A stretch of 64,000 nucleotides of DNA, taken from the NCBI GenBank assembly GCA_963422745.1, contig OY730477.1:372001-436000 (forward strand), written 5' to 3'. This DNA is from G963422745 sp963422745. GTDB taxonomy: Bacteria > Actinomycetota > Acidimicrobiia > Acidimicrobiales > Aldehydirespiratoraceae. This document shows positions 8,106 through 16,251 of this stretch, piece by piece (the stretch's first letter is position 1; the number at the start of each line of letters is the position of its first letter). Under the pieces are notes generated by a model. That model did not search any database and was not told the origin of the DNA. It saw only the letters and a program-made list of their open reading frames with translations. The position numbers were made by a program, and so were the translations under genes.

Positions 8106-9262
8106 CCCCCGAGTGGTCGCAACAACTCGCGTGAGATTATGTGGCGCTGAATTTCGCTTGTACCGTCCCAGATCCGGTCGACGCGGGCGTCACGCCATAT
8201 GCGTTCCAGTGGCAGTTCCGCCATTAGCCCCATCCCGCCGAGAATCTGGATCGCCTCGTCGGATACGAACTGCAACATCTCCGTGGCGGAGATCTTGGCC
8301 ATGGCAGCGTCGCCGTCGGACATGATGCCCCGATCCATCCTCCAGGCAGCTCGGTAGGTCATCAACTCGGCCTCAGCGATCTTGGTGGCCATGTCGGCGA
8401 GTTTGAATGACACACCCTGAAACATGCCGATCCGGCGACCGAACTGTTTGCGTTCAACAGCGTATTCGCTGGCCACCCGCATGGCCCGGTCTGCCCTTCC
8501 GAGACTAACGGCGGCAACCTGCAGGCGAGAAGCCGCGAGCCATTCGTTGGCCACCTCGAATCCTCGGTGCAGTTCGCCGAGCAGCTTGGAGCCGGGAATG
8601 CGGGCAGCTTCGAAGTTGATGATGAAGTTGTGATAGCCGCGGTTTGACACACAGTTGTAGCCCGGCAGCACCTCAACGTTCGGCTGATCGAAGTCCACAA
8701 GAAATGCGGAGATCAACTTCTTTTGGCCGTGTGCGGTGTCCTCAACGCCGGTGGCGGCGAACAAGATCACATAGTCGGCGAGATCGGCGTGGCTGATGAA
8801 GTGCTTAGTGCCCGTAATGACGTAGTCGCCCCCATCGGGTTCCGAACGACAGGCCATGGAACGCATATCGGAACCGGCGCCCGGTTCACTCATGGCTAGA
8901 CAGTCCACCCGCTCGCCGCGAACGGTCGGCAGTAGGTACTCGGTGATCTGATCGCCTTCACAGGCCTGCAGAATGTTCGACGGTCGAGCGACGATGTTGT
9001 GCAGTGCATATTGGGTCCAACCGAACACCCTCTCGACGAGCGCCAACGTGACGTTGTCAAGACCGCCTCCGCCCAGTTCGGCAGGCATGTTGGCGGCATA
9101 GATGCCCGCTTCGATGGATCTCCGCCTTATCTGGTCGAGCAGCTCCGCCGACACCTCCCCGCTGTGTTCGACCTCGTTTTCGTGGGGAACGAGTTCACGC
9201 TCAACGAACAAGCGAACCGTGTCAACGATCATTTCCTGGTCATCGTTCAGACCGAAGTCCAT
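8102..9262 (-). CDS. Acyl-CoA dehydrogenase (possibly crotonobetainyl/butyrobetainyl-CoA type)
   Basis: A 386-residue FAD acyl-CoA dehydrogenase. It starts MDFGLNDDQEMIVDTVR and has the family motifs AMSEPGAGSD (about 125), ERKQFGRRIGMFQ (about 270), ILGGMGL (about 340) and WDGTSEIQR near the C-terminus. The usual catalytic glutamate of the EGT motif is aspartate here. It sits 39 bases downstream of the carnitine dehydrogenase fusion and overlaps the CoA ligase by ATGA, so it is co-transcribed. A CaiA-like role on crotonobetainyl-CoA or gamma-butyrobetainyl-CoA fits the context; chain specificity is not visible. Confidence 0.88.
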   Translation of the reverse strand: MDFGLNDDQEMIVDTVRLFVERELVPHENEVEHSGEVSAELLDQIRRRSIEAGIYAANMPAELGGGGLDNVTLALVERVFGWTQYALHNIVARPSNILQACEGDQITEYLLPTVRGERVDCLAMSEPGAGSDMRSMACRSEPDGGDYVITGTKHFISHADLADYVILFAATGVEDTAHGQKKLISAFLVDFDQPNVEVLPGYNCVSNRGYHNFIINFEAARIPGSKLLGELHRGFEVANEWLAASRLQVAAVSLGRADRAMRVASEYAVERKQFGRRIGMFQGVSFKLADMATKIAEAELMTYRAAWRMDRGIMSDGDAAMAKISATEMLQFVSDEAIQILGGMGLMAELPLERIWRDARVDRIWDGTSEIQRHIISRELLRPLGG

Positions 9263-9301
9263 AATCCAACCTCCTTGGCTGCTGCATCGCCCTTCGACGT
9301 C

Positions 9302-10807
9302 TCAGGCTTGGCCAAATCCGCTGCACGGTATAGCCATTGACAAGCCCACAGGCCTGTGGATTGCGGCGTGGGCGTCCGCAACCGCTTCCAAAGCCGCAGC
9401 CGGACCCTTTGGTATTGGCGAGACCTTGCCTGCGTTCGTGTCGACGTGCAGCAACATCTGCTCAGTGGTGCACAACAGTTCGTCGGTCAGCCCGTGATAC
9501 ATGAAATGGTGGATATGCACCCGCTTGGTGTCAACACCTAGCACATGGGTGGCGACGCGCAGTGGTTCAGCAAGCCGCAACTCGCCCAGATAATTGATGT
9601 GGGTCTCCACGGTGTACAGGGATCCGCCCGCGGCCCGGTAGTCCTCATCAATGCCGATGTATCGAAACAACTTGTCCGAGGCCCATCCGAAGGCAGTCAA
9701 AAAGGCCGCCTCGGTCATGTGCCCGTTGTAGTCAACCCAGTCCGGCTCCACCCGCGCGGCATAAAAGTTCAGCGGGACGGGCACCACCTGTTGTGGCGAC
9801 CAGACACGGTCCACTGTGCTGTGGATCCGGGCTTCGCGGCGCGCCATCAGCTTCCCGGCACCGATATTGAGCGGGCGCAACGACCTCATCAACGAGATCA
9901 AAGAATCGTCGCGTAGTTGTTCAAGTTCGCGAACCGGGCGTCCCGCGGCCTGTTCCTCGCAACCCGCCGCCATCTTGGAGATGAGTTCGGCACTGTGTTC
10001 GGGTCCATCGAAACGAGCCCACGGCGCGTCGGGACCGAACTGAGCGAGCATGTGACGCATTCCGCCCAGTCCACCCGCGAGATGAAACGTAAGGTTCGTA
10101 CCCATCGCCGACCAGCGCAGACCAGGCCCGTAGACGATCGCGTCGTCAAGTTCGGCTGTGGTGGCTACACCGTCATTTACGAGATGCAACACCTCACGCC
10201 ACATCGCCTCTTGGAGACGATCAGATAGATAGCCCTCAATCTCGTTGCGCACCACGAGGGGATACATGACGAGGTCGTCGTAGTAGTCCACAGCGGCTTC
10301 GACGGTGGCGGGACTGGTCTGTTTGCCTGCCACGACCTCCACCAAGGGCAACAGATACACCGGGTTGAACGGATGCCCGATCACGATGCGTTCGGGGTGC
10401 GCGCAGCCGTCTTGAAGGGCGCTGGGCAACAGCCCCGACGAACTTGACGCGATGATCGTCGACGGGTCACTGTGTTCGGCGAGGGTCTTCAGCAGCGAAC
10501 GCTTGATGTTGATGTCTTCGGGAGCGTTCTCCTGGATCCAGTCGGCCCTTTCGGCAAGCTCTTCGGCGCTTTTTGAGAACGACACCCGGTCAGGGTCTGC
10601 TCCGGCGAACAGTCCGAGACGGGTTGCCGCTGGCCAGGCACTGCGGATTGAGTTGGCAAGGTGTTGCGCAGCGTCGGGAGCCGGATCCCACGCCATCACG
10701 TCATAGCCCCGAGACAATGCACGTACCGCCCAACCCGAGCCAATCACCCCAGTGCCAGCAATACCAATCGTTCGTGGCTTTTCGCTGTTCTGGACCGGCA
10801 TCTGCAC
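9302..10807 (-). CDS. L-carnitine 3-dehydrogenase fused to thioesterase
   Basis: About 501 residues in two parts. The first is a 3-hydroxyacyl-CoA-dehydrogenase-like NAD enzyme, with Rossmann loop GTGVIGSGWA near residue 15, ENAPED, ASSSSG and GHPFNPVYLLPLVEVV. The second, the last 150 or so residues, is a hotdog thioesterase with EPDWVDYNGHM. This architecture is known for carnitine dehydrogenases fused to a betainyl-CoA thioesterase. The first oxidises L-carnitine to 3-dehydrocarnitine; the second hydrolyses betainyl-CoA to glycine betaine. GTG at 10807 is preferred because AGGAG lies at 10817-10821; TTG 10810 and ATG 10801 are alternatives. The frame stays open to 10966 but reads through the operator repeats. 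No dehydrocarnitine-cleavage (BKACE) gene is nearby. Confidence 0.87.
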   Translation of the reverse strand: MQMPVQNSEKPRTIGIAGTGVIGSGWAVRALSRGYDVMAWDPAPDAAQHLANSIRSAWPAATRLGLFAGADPDRVSFSKSAEELAERADWIQENAPEDINIKRSLLKTLAEHSDPSTIIASSSSGLLPSALQDGCAHPERIVIGHPFNPVYLLPLVEVVAGKQTSPATVEAAVDYYDDLVMYPLVVRNEIEGYLSDRLQEAMWREVLHLVNDGVATTAELDDAIVYGPGLRWSAMGTNLTFHLAGGLGGMRHMLAQFGPDAPWARFDGPEHSAELISKMAAGCEEQAAGRPVRELEQLRDDSLISLMRSLRPLNIGAGKLMARREARIHSTVDRVWSPQQVVPVPLNFYAARVEPDWVDYNGHMTEAAFLTAFGWASDKLFRYIGIDEDYRAAGGSLYTVETHINYLGELRLAEPLRVATHVLGVDTKRVHIHHFMYHGLTDELLCTTEQMLLHVDTNAGKVSPIPKGPAAALEAVADAHAAIHRPVGLSMAIPCSGFGQA

Positions 10808-10835
10808 CAAAACTTGCTCCTGTGACGGCGGAAGC

Positions 10836-10937
10836 ATAGAGGTTACCGATCGTCCGGATTGGTACGCCACGTACCGAATAGAACCGTTAGATATGGCCCG
10901 TATAGAGGTTACCGATCGTCCGGATTGGTACGCCACG
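10836..10937. promoter_or_regulatory. Two 36-bp direct repeats with internal palindromes, candidate operator pair
   Basis: Identical 36-bp copies lie at 10836-10871 and 10902-10937 (period 66). Each holds the imperfect inverted repeat TACCGATC-N5-GATTGGTA, at 10844-10864 and 10910-10930. They sit between the carnitine dehydrogenase fusion (start 10807, minus) and the MFS carrier (start 11027, plus), where a divergent promoter is expected. No regulator gene is adjacent. Confidence 0.65.
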
Positions 10938-11026
10938 GCGTATCCGAGTGAACTGAGATCATCCACCGATCCGTTGAATCTTCGCGTAGCGCCCAGCCGG
11001 GTCGGTGGTTTCGGGGCTGGTGGGTT

Positions 11027-12178
11027 GTGGGGTCGGTGTTCGTCTTGTTGGCCACCGCCGCCGGACTGGGGTTCTACGGGCTGGCTATCTACCTTGACGC
11101 GATCACCGACGAGAAGGGATTCTCCACCACCAGCGTGTCGCTGGCCACGTCGATGTTCTTCGTGATCTCCGGGGTGGCCGGTCGGCTAATCGCGCCCCTG
11201 ATCGAAACCCGAGACATCCGCTGGGTGGTGGGTGCTGGCGCGTTGATCGGATCGGGATCGCTGTGGGCGCTCGGGACTATCAACAACGTGACGCAGATGT
11301 ACCTCGTCTACGCCGCGTTCTCGGTGGGTTTCGCCCTTTCAGGGTTGGTACCGGCGACCACATTAATCACACGCTGGTTTCATACGCGCACGTCTGTGGC
11401 ATTGTCGGTGGCGTCAACCGGTCTCTCCGTCGGAGGGTTGACCCTGACCAAGTGGGCGTCGTCGCTGATCGATAGCCGAGGGATTGTTGATGCCGCCCCG
11501 CTGCTCGCGATCGTCTATCTGGTGCTGATTGCGCTCACCCTGCCCACCATGTGGCCAAACCCGGATCATCGCGGGCCGCAGACCATCACAGACGGTGTCG
11601 ACTATCCCGACGCGGTTGGATCGCGGTTCTTCAAGGTGATGGTCGCCGGATCGGTGTTGTGTATGGCTGCGCAGGTAGGAGCCATAACCCAGATCGCCAA
11701 ACTCGGCACCGAGAGAATCGACCGGCCAACGGGTGCGCTGGCCGTGTCGGTGCTAGCCGGAACAAGCATCATCGCCCGGCTGATTGGCGGGGTGGTCGTG
11801 GAGAGAACACCGATCATGACGACAGCGATCTCGCTTGCGGTGCTTCAAGGTTGCGCGCTTGGGGTGCTCGGTTTCGCCGAGTCGACGATGACGCTGCTGC
11901 TGGGGGCTGTTCTGTTCGGCATAACTGTAGGCAACCTCTTGATGCTGCAACCTTTGATCATCGCGAAAGCCTTCGGCGTCCGGTTCTATGCGCGAATCTT
12001 CGCACTGCAACAACTTCTGGTGACCGTCGGAATTGCTGCAGGGCCTGCCATCCTCGGATTTCTTCACGATCAAGCCAGTTACCGCGTGAGTTATCTCGTC
12101 GCTGCCGCGATCTCCGCGTCTGGGGGAATCGTGTGGATGTTCTCGGGCACCATGCGACCATCACCGAGCTCCGTGTGA
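11027..12178 (+). CDS. MFS transporter (monocarboxylate/oxalate-formate type)
   Basis: A 383-residue, highly hydrophobic carrier with about 11-12 membrane segments. The motif GLGFYGLAIYLDAITDEKGF at the first helix and loop is typical of the monocarboxylate-transporter-like MFS group. GTG at 11027 is the only standard start near the first helix. The frame extends 75 bases upstream with plausible N-terminal residues (ending QPGRWFRGWWVV) but no ATG, GTG or TTG before a stop. Divergence from the carnitine operon across the duplicated operator suggests it imports a substrate of that operon, perhaps a betaine or carboxylate; this is inference. Confidence 0.85.
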   Translation: MGSVFVLLATAAGLGFYGLAIYLDAITDEKGFSTTSVSLATSMFFVISGVAGRLIAPLIETRDIRWVVGAGALIGSGSLWALGTINNVTQMYLVYAAFSVGFALSGLVPATTLITRWFHTRTSVALSVASTGLSVGGLTLTKWASSLIDSRGIVDAAPLLAIVYLVLIALTLPTMWPNPDHRGPQTITDGVDYPDAVGSRFFKVMVAGSVLCMAAQVGAITQIAKLGTERIDRPTGALAVSVLAGTSIIARLIGGVVVERTPIMTTAISLAVLQGCALGVLGFAESTMTLLLGAVLFGITVGNLLMLQPLIIAKAFGVRFYARIFALQQLLVTVGIAAGPAILGFLHDQASYRVSYLVAAAISASGGIVWMFSGTMRPSPSSV

Positions 12179-12203
12179 CCCAATCATGGTGTGTGGCTCA
12201 CAG

Positions 12204-12592
12204 CACTCCACACGATCCCGCCCCGCACCTACCAACCCCACAAGACCCAAACTTGATCAATGACACAACGCACTCCACACGGATCCGCCCCGCACCTACC
12301 AACCCCACATAACCCAAACCTGATCAATGACACAAGACACTCCACACGATCCCGCCCCGCACCTACCAACCCCACATAACCCAAACTTGATCAATGACAC
12401 AAGACACTCCACACGATCCCGCCCCGCACCTACCAACCCCACATAACCCAAACTTGATCAATGACACAAGACACTCCACACGGATCCGCCCCGCACCTAC
12501 CAACCCCACATAACCCAAACCTGATCAATGACACAACGCACTCCACACGATCCCGCCCCGCACCTACCAACCCCACATAACCCAAACTTGAT
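12204..12592. repeat. About 5.8 tandem copies of a 67-bp unit
   Basis: Units begin at 12204, 12271, 12338, 12405, 12472 and 12539, all exactly 67 bp apart, with the last truncated. Variation is limited: GATCCC or GGATCC near the start, AACTTG or AACCTG near the end. Five of the six units run into the self-complementary TTGATCAA or CTGATCAA. The + strand is C- and A-rich and G-poor. The array fills the convergent spacer between the MFS and enolase-superfamily genes. Confidence 0.97.
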
Positions 12593-12600
12593 GTGTGGAC

Positions 12601-13782
12601 TCAAGAGGGTGTGGTCTTCATTTCCAGATGCAACCGAGATCCGCTCCATGGGTGTGCTCTGGCTACTTCCTCGTTGAGGTCGCTGCCGAGGCCAGGATTA
12701 GGCGATGGGATTACATAACCGTCCTCCCAGCGGATCGGATCGGTCAACAGCTGGGCATAAAACCCTGAGAAATCCTGAATCGATTCGAGGATCAAGAAGT
12801 TGGGAATACATGTGGACAACGCGATGTTGGCCAACGCTTCGATCGGACCGCAATACAGATGCGGTGCCAAGTGTGCGTGATACGCCTCGGCGATCGCCGC
12901 GATCTTCTTGGTCTCGAGGATGCCTCCGCTTCGACCCAACGCTGGCTGCAGAATCGACGCAGCAGAGGCCTGCAACACCCGGTGGAACTCCCATTTAGTG
13001 GTGAGACGCTCGCCGGTGGCGATAGGGATAGACGTGGAGCGCGCCACTCGTGCCATCTCCGACTCGCACTCTGGCGGGATCGGCTCCTCAAGCCACATGG
13101 GATCATACGGCTCGAGTCGTCTGGCCAGCCGGATGGCTCCAGCGGCGCTGAACTGACCATGCGTGCCAAACAGCAGATCGGCTTGGTCTCCCACCGCTTC
13201 ACGGATCCGGCGCACGAACGCCTCGCTGCGGGCAAGGTCGGCGAGGGCTGGCATCCGAGGGTCATAGACCGTGTAGGGACCTGCCGGATCGAACTTGACG
13301 GCTGTGAATCCACGCTCCACGGTGGCCGCGGCCACTTCGGCCGCGGAGTCGGGGTCTTCGTATACGCCTGGGTGATCGTCGTCGGGGTAAAGGTAGGTGT
13401 AGCTGCGGAGTCTGTGATGGACCCGACCGCCCAGCAGTTCGTAGACCGGCTTACCCAGAGCCTTTCCGCAGATGTCCCAGCATGCCATCTCAATGCCAGA
13501 CAGCACAGAGTTGAGCGACACGTCCGGTCGAAGCGTGTATCCCGAACCGTAGGTGTTGCGCCACATTGCTTCGATCTGGAACGGATCGTTGCCGATGAAC
13601 CAACGCCGGATCACGTCCGTGGCCATCTGTTCCACAACCTCGGGGCTGAAGGTAGCGGCGTAGATCTCGCCGTAGCCCACCACCGCGTCGTCGGTGATCA
13701 ACTTGACGAAGACGAAGTAGCGACCGCCGAAATGCGGGGGCGGGTTAGCCACGACGAAGATCTCACTGCTGGCTATCTTCAC
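12601..13782 (-). CDS. Mandelate racemase / enolase superfamily enzyme
   Basis: A 393-residue enolase-superfamily protein (dehydratase or epimerase type). It has an N-terminal capping domain (1-130, with GIEMACWDICGKALGKPVYELLGG near 95) and a TIM-barrel domain. Candidate metal ligands include the glutamates in WLEEPIPPE (about 235) and TGERL (about 262). At the first-ligand position the sequence is LLFGTHGQF, without the usual Asp. A late HLAPHLYCGP matches the catalytic histidine region of galactonate-dehydratase-like members. GTG start. It lies 16 bases after the alcohol dehydrogenase, probably one operon. The sugar acid or other substrate is unknown. Confidence 0.85.
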   Translation of the reverse strand: MKIASSEIFVVANPPPHFGGRYFVFVKLITDDAVVGYGEIYAATFSPEVVEQMATDVIRRWFIGNDPFQIEAMWRNTYGSGYTLRPDVSLNSVLSGIEMACWDICGKALGKPVYELLGGRVHHRLRSYTYLYPDDDHPGVYEDPDSAAEVAAATVERGFTAVKFDPAGPYTVYDPRMPALADLARSEAFVRRIREAVGDQADLLFGTHGQFSAAGAIRLARRLEPYDPMWLEEPIPPECESEMARVARSTSIPIATGERLTTKWEFHRVLQASAASILQPALGRSGGILETKKIAAIAEAYHAHLAPHLYCGPIEALANIALSTCIPNFLILESIQDFSGFYAQLLTDPIRWEDGYVIPSPNPGLGSDLNEEVARAHPWSGSRLHLEMKTTPS

Positions 13783-13822
13783 CGTGCTTGCTCGCCCTTC
13801 ATCGTGCTTGCTCGCCGTCGAA
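13783..13822. repeat. Tandem duplication at the ADH/enolase-superfamily junction
   Basis: CGTGCTTGCTCGCC occurs at 13783 and 13803 (period 20). On the minus strand the first-transcribed copy holds the alcohol dehydrogenase stop and an extra ATGAAG; the second ends in the GTGAAG that starts the enolase-superfamily gene. The result is a seven-codon mini-ORF overlapping both. Confidence 0.8.
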
Positions 13823-14899
13823 CCTGATCACGTTGCGGCGCACCGACCCTTCCGCGAGTGAAGTCACCGCCTCATTGATTCTCTCCAGCGGAAAGGTTTC
13901 GCTGACCAGCTCGTCGAGCATGTAACGGCGTTGGCGATAAAGATCAACGAGGGTGTCAATATCAATCCGGAGACATCCTGATCCCATCTTTGATCCGAGC
14001 AGGCGCTGGGAGGACTCTGCGAGCATGGTCGTGTCGATCTCGGGATTCACCCCGGTTTCGGTCATGCCTACAATCACGACAGCCCCGCCGGGTGCAGCCA
14101 ACCACTGCGCCGCCGAGATCGCGGATCCGGATCCCACCGTCACAAATACATAGTCGACACCTCGATTATCAGCGATGCTGCGAACCCGGCTGATCGCGTC
14201 GGGCGCCGAGGGATCCACGGCGTGGCTCGCGCCGAACTCAACGGCACCGAGACGTTTGTCGGGTGCGGGGTCAACAGCGATGACTGTTCGAGCCCCGGCC
14301 AGTACCGATGCCTGCACCGCGTTGAGGCCCACTCCCCCACAACCAACTACCGCCACATGGCTGCCAACCTCAACGCCTGCAGTGTTAACGACAGCTCCGT
14401 ACCCTGTGATCACGCCGCAACCAAGCAACGCGGCGCTTGACCACGGCACGAAATCTGCGACCTTCACGACCTGGGACGCGTGAACGAGGGCCAGCTCTGC
14501 AAAGGCGGCCGTATGCAAGCCATGCACGAGCGGTTCGCCCGAAGCAGAGACCAGAACAGTTCGGTTGTCGATCCCGAAGTCGCCGCTACAACAAGTACGG
14601 CTCCCCGAAACGCAGTCACGGCATCCGCCGCAGGACCGCATGAGCGAGACCACCACGCGATCACCCAGCGCTAGGTCAGCAACGTGTTCGCCTACCGACT
14701 CCACCACACCGGCCGCCTCATGGCCGTACACGGCGGGCAGGGTGCCACCCCAAGCACCGCGGGCATACATGATGTCGCTGTGGCAGATGGCGCACGCTTT
14801 CACAGCTACCCGGATCTCGCCCAGACCCGGCTCGGCGATCTCAACGTCTTCGATCTCAAAGGGAGAGCCGAACGCCCGGCATACCGCTGCCTTCACCAT
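13799..14899 (-). CDS. Zinc-dependent alcohol dehydrogenase (MDR family)
   Basis: A 366-residue medium-chain dehydrogenase. The catalytic zinc site is seen in CAICHSD (about 36-42) and GHEAAG (about 62). A cysteine-rich structural zinc region, CGGCRDCVSGSRTCC, lies near 90-105. The coenzyme fold contains VVGCGGVGLNAVQ near 185. It oxidises an alcohol or reduces an aldehyde with NAD(P); the substrate is not evident. ATG 14899 (MVKAAVCRAF) matches the family start, and the open frame upstream overlaps the DUF1214 gene. It lies 34 bases downstream of that gene and just upstream of the enolase-superfamily gene. Confidence 0.92.
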   Translation of the reverse strand: MVKAAVCRAFGSPFEIEDVEIAEPGLGEIRVAVKACAICHSDIMYARGAWGGTLPAVYGHEAAGVVESVGEHVADLALGDRVVVSLMRSCGGCRDCVSGSRTCCSGDFGIDNRTVLVSASGEPLVHGLHTAAFAELALVHASQVVKVADFVPWSSAALLGCGVITGYGAVVNTAGVEVGSHVAVVGCGGVGLNAVQASVLAGARTVIAVDPAPDKRLGAVEFGASHAVDPSAPDAISRVRSIADNRGVDYVFVTVGSGSAISAAQWLAAPGGAVVIVGMTETGVNPEIDTTMLAESSQRLLGSKMGSGCLRIDIDTLVDLYRQRRYMLDELVSETFPLERINEAVTSLAEGSVRRNVIRFDGEQAR

Positions 14900-14933
14900 C
14901 GCGACCGCACGCTTGACGGATCCGGGCCTTGGT

Positions 14934-16064
14934 TCACATTGCGGCCACGGCGTCACACAACATGACCGTGCAGGTGGGTTTGGGCGGGTCGGTTTCTGGC
15001 AGTAGGAACCGCCAAAAGATCGTGCCGCGACGGTGGCCACCGGTATCCAGCCAGTTCGGCACCTGCGGATCGCGGTGAGCGATCACGATCCGATAGCTTC
15101 CATCGGCCTCATAATGGACCTGGGCGGCGTTAAGCGAGGATCGCCGATAACGGTAGTCCAAGGTTTGCATGTGGACGTTCCACAACATCACATTGGCGAA
15201 AACCCCCGGCGGAAGGCTGCCTGTCATTACCAGAGCCTCGTCAGGGCCGAGATCCCAGCGACCCTGGCTGTAGTGGATGTCCGCAGCACCGGGAACGGGA
15301 AGGCCAGTGTCGCGAAAGCTGAACGGCTCGGCGACCTCGTTTGTAATGTTGGACACGAACGCCACCTCGGATCTTCTTCCGGGTCTTGTCTGTCCGATCG
15401 TCACCTGCCGTAAGAACGCAATCCCCTCAGCCATGCGACTCGCGATCGTGGTGTCGTCAAGACGCGCGGGCAAGTCGTCGCTGTCAACGGTGATGTCGAT
15501 CTCAACCTGCACCGCCGGATCGTTCTGTGCGGAGACGAGACGCTGATAGTAGCTGCGGACGATCAATACGTGAGCGTCGGGTTTGAGGTGAACCCAGTTC
15601 CCGGGGTGCTCATCTGCGCTGAAAACAATCTCGTACCGGCCGTCCGCGCCAACATGCAGATCACGATCATTGACATCGCCGCGCAACGGGCCAGCCATTG
15701 CTCCGTCTGCTGCGGCGGCGTGCACAGTGAACGAGGTGTAGCACTCCTCGAAGATGCGGCCTCGTACCCGGTAGGTACGGTCACTGTGGATCCGTGAGAA
15801 ATGGTAGATCGCATCGGGGTTATCGCCTTGGAGTTTGCGAGCCGGGCTGACGATCGACGCGAACCGTGGATGGTCAGGATCACCATCCCAGTAGAGTTCC
15901 GACATCGCCGACAGCATCTGACCGACATATCGGTAGGCTTCGGCCACCTCAATGGGATCATCGAAACGGTCACCAGCAACGTAGTTGTCACGCACGTCAA
16001 CGAGAGCGGCGATCAACTCGTTGAATTGGGCCAGAGCCTTGGGTGCATGGCGAGCGTCGGACAC
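14934..16064 (-). CDS. DUF1214 domain protein
   Basis: A protein of about 376 residues with no signal peptide. The C-terminal part (ALVMTGSLPPGVFANVMLW, DGSYRIVIAHRDP, PNWLDTGG, FWRFLLPE) fits DUF1214, a family often found in actinobacterial lipid and sulfotransferase neighbourhoods. GTG 16064 follows GTAGGAAC closely and gives a start at MSDARHAPKAL. The open frame continues to TTG 16145, but that stretch looks noncoding. Biochemical role unknown. The adjacent sulfotransferase and dehydrogenase on the same strand suggest a small-molecule modification cluster. Confidence 0.75.
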   Translation of the reverse strand: MSDARHAPKALAQFNELIAALVDVRDNYVAGDRFDDPIEVAEAYRYVGQMLSAMSELYWDGDPDHPRFASIVSPARKLQGDNPDAIYHFSRIHSDRTYRVRGRIFEECYTSFTVHAAAADGAMAGPLRGDVNDRDLHVGADGRYEIVFSADEHPGNWVHLKPDAHVLIVRSYYQRLVSAQNDPAVQVEIDITVDSDDLPARLDDTTIASRMAEGIAFLRQVTIGQTRPGRRSEVAFVSNITNEVAEPFSFRDTGLPVPGAADIHYSQGRWDLGPDEALVMTGSLPPGVFANVMLWNVHMQTLDYRYRRSSLNAAQVHYEADGSYRIVIAHRDPQVPNWLDTGGHRRGTIFWRFLLPETDPPKPTCTVMLCDAVAAM

Positions 16065-16251
16065 GTTCCTACCTGCGGGGGCGATCCCCGAAACCGACGC
16101 CGCAGCGATTGATGTAATCGGCAACAGAATCGTTTGCGTCGCCAATCAAGACAGTTCCCGCAACGCCCGTTTGAACGCCAATCCCAGCATGGTTGGGTTG
16201 GACTGTTCGGGGCATGAAGCGCATAAGTACTGCAACACTAACCGTTGTACG

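Noticed and set aside
5271..9262. dmdB-dmdC-dmdD set for methylmercaptopropionate breakdown
   Set aside because: The ligase is ADP-forming rather than AMP-forming DmdB, and the hydratase resembles CaiD; adjacency to the carnitine dehydrogenase favours carnitine metabolism.
12204..12592. CRISPR array
   Set aside because: Direct tandem repeats without variable spacers; no cas genes.
12859..13827. 322-residue + strand open frame
   Set aside because: Lies opposite the enolase-superfamily gene, whose motifs are clear; no recognisable domain.
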